From: Brachypodius melanocephalos
Taxonomy: Eukaryota; Chordata; Aves; Passeriformes; Pycnonotidae
Assembly: GCA_013398615.1 (NCBI GenBank)
Contig: VZSR01000680.1
Span: 2,578,993 to 2,642,992 of the forward strand
Length of the DNA stretch: 64,000 bases
Reading direction: 5' to 3'
The notes beneath the pieces are model-generated. The model had not been told where the DNA came from. It searched no databases and saw only the letters and a program-made list of their open reading frames with translations. Positions 61,957 to 64,000 of this stretch are shown here, piece by piece. Numbering within the stretch: the stretch's first letter is position 1; each line of letters begins with the position of its first letter. The position numbers and the translations under genes are program-made.

Positions 61957-62499
61957 ACAGCTTTGTGCAGAGACCTTCGAGGCCCTCGGCAGAAGCAGTG
62001 CACCACAACCCCCCAACCATTGAACTGTTGCATCGCTCGCGCTCACCCATCACCAACAACCACCGTCCGTCGCCAGACCCCGAGCAGCGGCCGCTGAAGT
62101 CCCCCATGGACAACACCCTGCGCCGCCTGTCCCCAGCTGACAGGGTGCCAGGGACAAGGCACCAGCATGAGAACAACCAGCAGGAGCCCTATCCTCTCTC
62201 AGTGTCCCCGATAGAAAACAACCACTGCCCGCCTCCTTCCGAGGTGCTCCAGAAGCCCTCCAGCCCCCGCCAGGAGAACACCAGGGTCATCCAGCTGATG
62301 CCCAGCCCTATCATGCATCCTTTGATACTGAACCCCAGGCACTCCGATTTCAAACCACCGAGGTTGTCTGAGGATGGGCTGCACAGGGAGGTGAAGCCCA
62401 TCAACCTGTCCCACCGAGAAGAGTTAGCTTATATGAACCACATCATGGTGTCTGTCTCCCCTCCCGAGGACCACGCCATGCCAATCGGCAGGATAGCAG
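61957..62499 (+). CDS. ETV6: ETV6 coding exon 5 (central repression region)
   Basis: Encodes the long, probably disordered central region between the Pointed and ETS domains, which in mammals recruits corepressors such as mSin3A and SMRT/N-CoR. AC completes an Asp codon from exon 4; landmarks are VHHNPPTIELLHRSRSPIT, RPSPDPEQRPLKSP, YPLSVSPIENNHCP, VIQLMPSPIMHPLILNPRHS, LSHREELAYMNHIMVSVSPP and IGRIA. It is 543 nt against 546 in human; human RHSVDFK is RHSDFK here, the loss of one Val. It is phase 1-1 and ends with G that should join AC of exon 6 (Asp in human). The acceptor is TCCACAG (61956) and the donor is GTAAGG (62500). Many Ser-Pro sites, including ones in regions phosphorylated in mammalian ETV6, are kept. 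The segment right after the acceptor (SFVQRPSRPSAEA) is the least human-like part. The alternative acceptor ACAG at 61960 is in a different reading relation and fits the family less well. Confidence 0.98.
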
Positions 62500-64000
62500 G
62501 TAAGGGACTGGGCTACACCAAAGATGATGTTCTTCATTCACAGCTAACCCTGCTTTGTTTTAAGAGTGTCTTCTTTCCTTTTGCTACTCTGTGACATCAA
62601 GAGTTTACTGGCATTCTGCAAGTTTCACGCCATCTGTGGCCTAGGCAGTGCAATATTAATAAACGAGTTTCATGATAGGTAAGCGGAGGTGCAGAATGAC
62701 TTGCCTGTGACCACAGAACGTGTAATTGGCATTGAAACATTTGCATCCTGACACTCGCTGCCTCTCCACCCACTAGCAATCCATTCATTTCCCAAGATAC
62801 CTCTCTCTGACGCCCTGTTCTGCAAAGAGAGTTTTCCAAGAGTTCCATTGACATTAGTGTCCAATCCTGAGGAAAGGAAGAAACCCTCTGTCAGTAGCCT
62901 TTGAATTAATGCATTATCAAGCCCATTATGAAGCTGGCAGGACTAATGAAATACCACCTCAGAGTCCTTCTTCCTAGCCTTTCCTGGGCTTCTCACATCA
63001 GGATTGTCCCTTTTTACAGAAACAAGGTGGGCTTTGTCCCACACAGCCACAGGCATTGTCTCACTTTTGTTATCGTAAACAACTGACATCACAACAGCTG
63101 AATCAGGAAGCTGAGGTTACAGAAAATGTTTCTTGTACTCCAAAGGGAACTGTAAATAGGGAGAGGGGGAAGGGGAATCCAACCACTTCAGAAATACGCT
63201 GGATGCCCCAGTAACCAATTTCTTTGGAGAGATGTAAATGCACACCACACCCAGAAAGATTCCATGCAGTTGTGTCAGCAGTGACCTAATGTGATCCCCA
63301 GCTCCTGTGGGGTATTACACATGTCCACAGAGCTACAAACACCTTGTTCTTTTTTGTCTTTACATGCCTTAAATTTGTTACAGATGTGGTGCTGCCTCAG
63401 CTTTAATGAGGAAGATTTTCTATTTTCTTAAGATTTGCCACTTTAAATTCCAAAGATACATATCTTACCATCTAGTCAAGATCAAGCACAGCAAGGACCA
63501 TGATCTAACTAACAGAGAGATGAAGTTAATCCTTTGACATTTTTGCCTGGCTGACATTTGTCTCTCTCCTTTTGATTTTTATTACCCACAAAATTCTCAG
63601 CAAGTTAATAAATATACTTAAAGTTATGGCAGAGAAAATACTCTACTGGTCCCATCGCTGGAGATTTCCTTCCCACAAAGTGTTGTTGGGAGATCAAGGC
63701 AGTTCATCTTTATTTTCCAGAAGAAAACATTCTTCAAGAATAAACCCTAGTCTGAAATTAATGTAAGAGAAAATACAGAGATTATGAGGTGGTTTAATTT
63801 TTTTTACTTTAAACGTAGGAGTTTTCTTGCATAGTTGGGGAATCTTTGGTTTCTGCATATTGTTCAGTGGGTCCAGTGACACCAGCCCCAGTAATTCCCA
63901 TGTCCTTTCTATCCCTGTGTTGTCTGCAGGGCAACAGAGCCCAATCCCTTGGAAACCTGGCCCTAACACAGTTGCTTGGCAAGTATGTGTAGCCATTAAA
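62500..64000 (+). other. ETV6: ETV6 intron 5 (5' part)
   Basis: Starts with a consensus GTAAGG donor. In human this is the intron where ETV6-RUNX1 translocation breakpoints cluster. If retained, the frame continues from exon 5 through 31 extra residues to a stop at 62592-62594, followed by AATAAA at 62658-62663. No exon 6 (start of the ETS domain) is found before the window ends. No repeat or other gene recognised. Confidence 0.9.

Noticed and set aside
61932..62594. Treating the 220-codon frame as a separate single-exon gene
   Set aside because: Its body is exactly ETV6 exon 5. The ATG and first residues come from the intron 4 acceptor region and the tail from intron 5.
1..64000. tRNA, rRNA, CRISPR array, endogenous retrovirus or bacterial-type operon
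   Set aside because: No cloverleaf with a B-box, no regularly spaced repeats, no LTR pairs or retroviral coding motifs, and no dense coding arrangement were seen on either strand.

Overview
This 64 kb window is vertebrate nuclear DNA, most likely from a bird. It contains one recognisable gene, ETV6 (TEL, an ETS-family transcriptional repressor), on the + strand. The bird call rests on low interspersed-repeat content (no recognisable SINE, LINE or LTR copies, mostly short A/T tracts), moderate GC, and an ETV6 protein close to but distinct from the human one, with two single-codon deletions. Species cannot be assigned; another sauropsid is possible.

Layout. Positions 1-5115 are the 3' end of intron 1; coding exon 1 lies upstream and is not here. 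Exon 2 is 5116-5242. Intron 2 is about 49.4 kb (5243-54635) and fills most of the window. Exon 3 (54636-54800) and exon 4 (57730-57864) together encode the Pointed (PNT/SAM) oligomerisation domain. They are separated by a 2.9 kb intron. After a 4.1 kb intron comes exon 5 (61957-62499), which encodes the long proline/serine-rich central repression region. Positions 62500-64000 are the start of intron 5. The exons for the ETS DNA-binding domain lie beyond the right edge. All five exon boundaries with introns inside the window, plus the first acceptor and last donor, use GT/AG and join in frame. The four exons total 970 nt.

The encoded part carries the self-association and corepressor regions, so the product is a polymer-forming nuclear repressor once the downstream ETS domain is added. 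Exons 3, 4 and 5 are each symmetric phase 1-1, so any of them could be skipped in frame.

Non-coding content. I see no tRNA, rRNA, CRISPR array, intact transposon or second protein-coding gene. The most notable non-coding signal is in intron 2. It holds six exact copies of the 10-bp palindrome GGAAATTTCC (14682, 21438, 25370, 26325, 35431, 36877), where under 0.1 is expected by base composition. Two sit inside an identical 18-bp palindrome 1.4 kb apart. Two others share a 20-bp identical block. The copies at 35.4 and 36.9 kb lie in dense ETS/RUNX motif clusters; the 36.9 kb cluster also has GATA and E-box motifs. These are candidate haematopoietic regulatory elements, possibly derived from an old repeat family. 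This is inference and needs alignment and chromatin data. Nothing in the window looks like a wholly new biological system.
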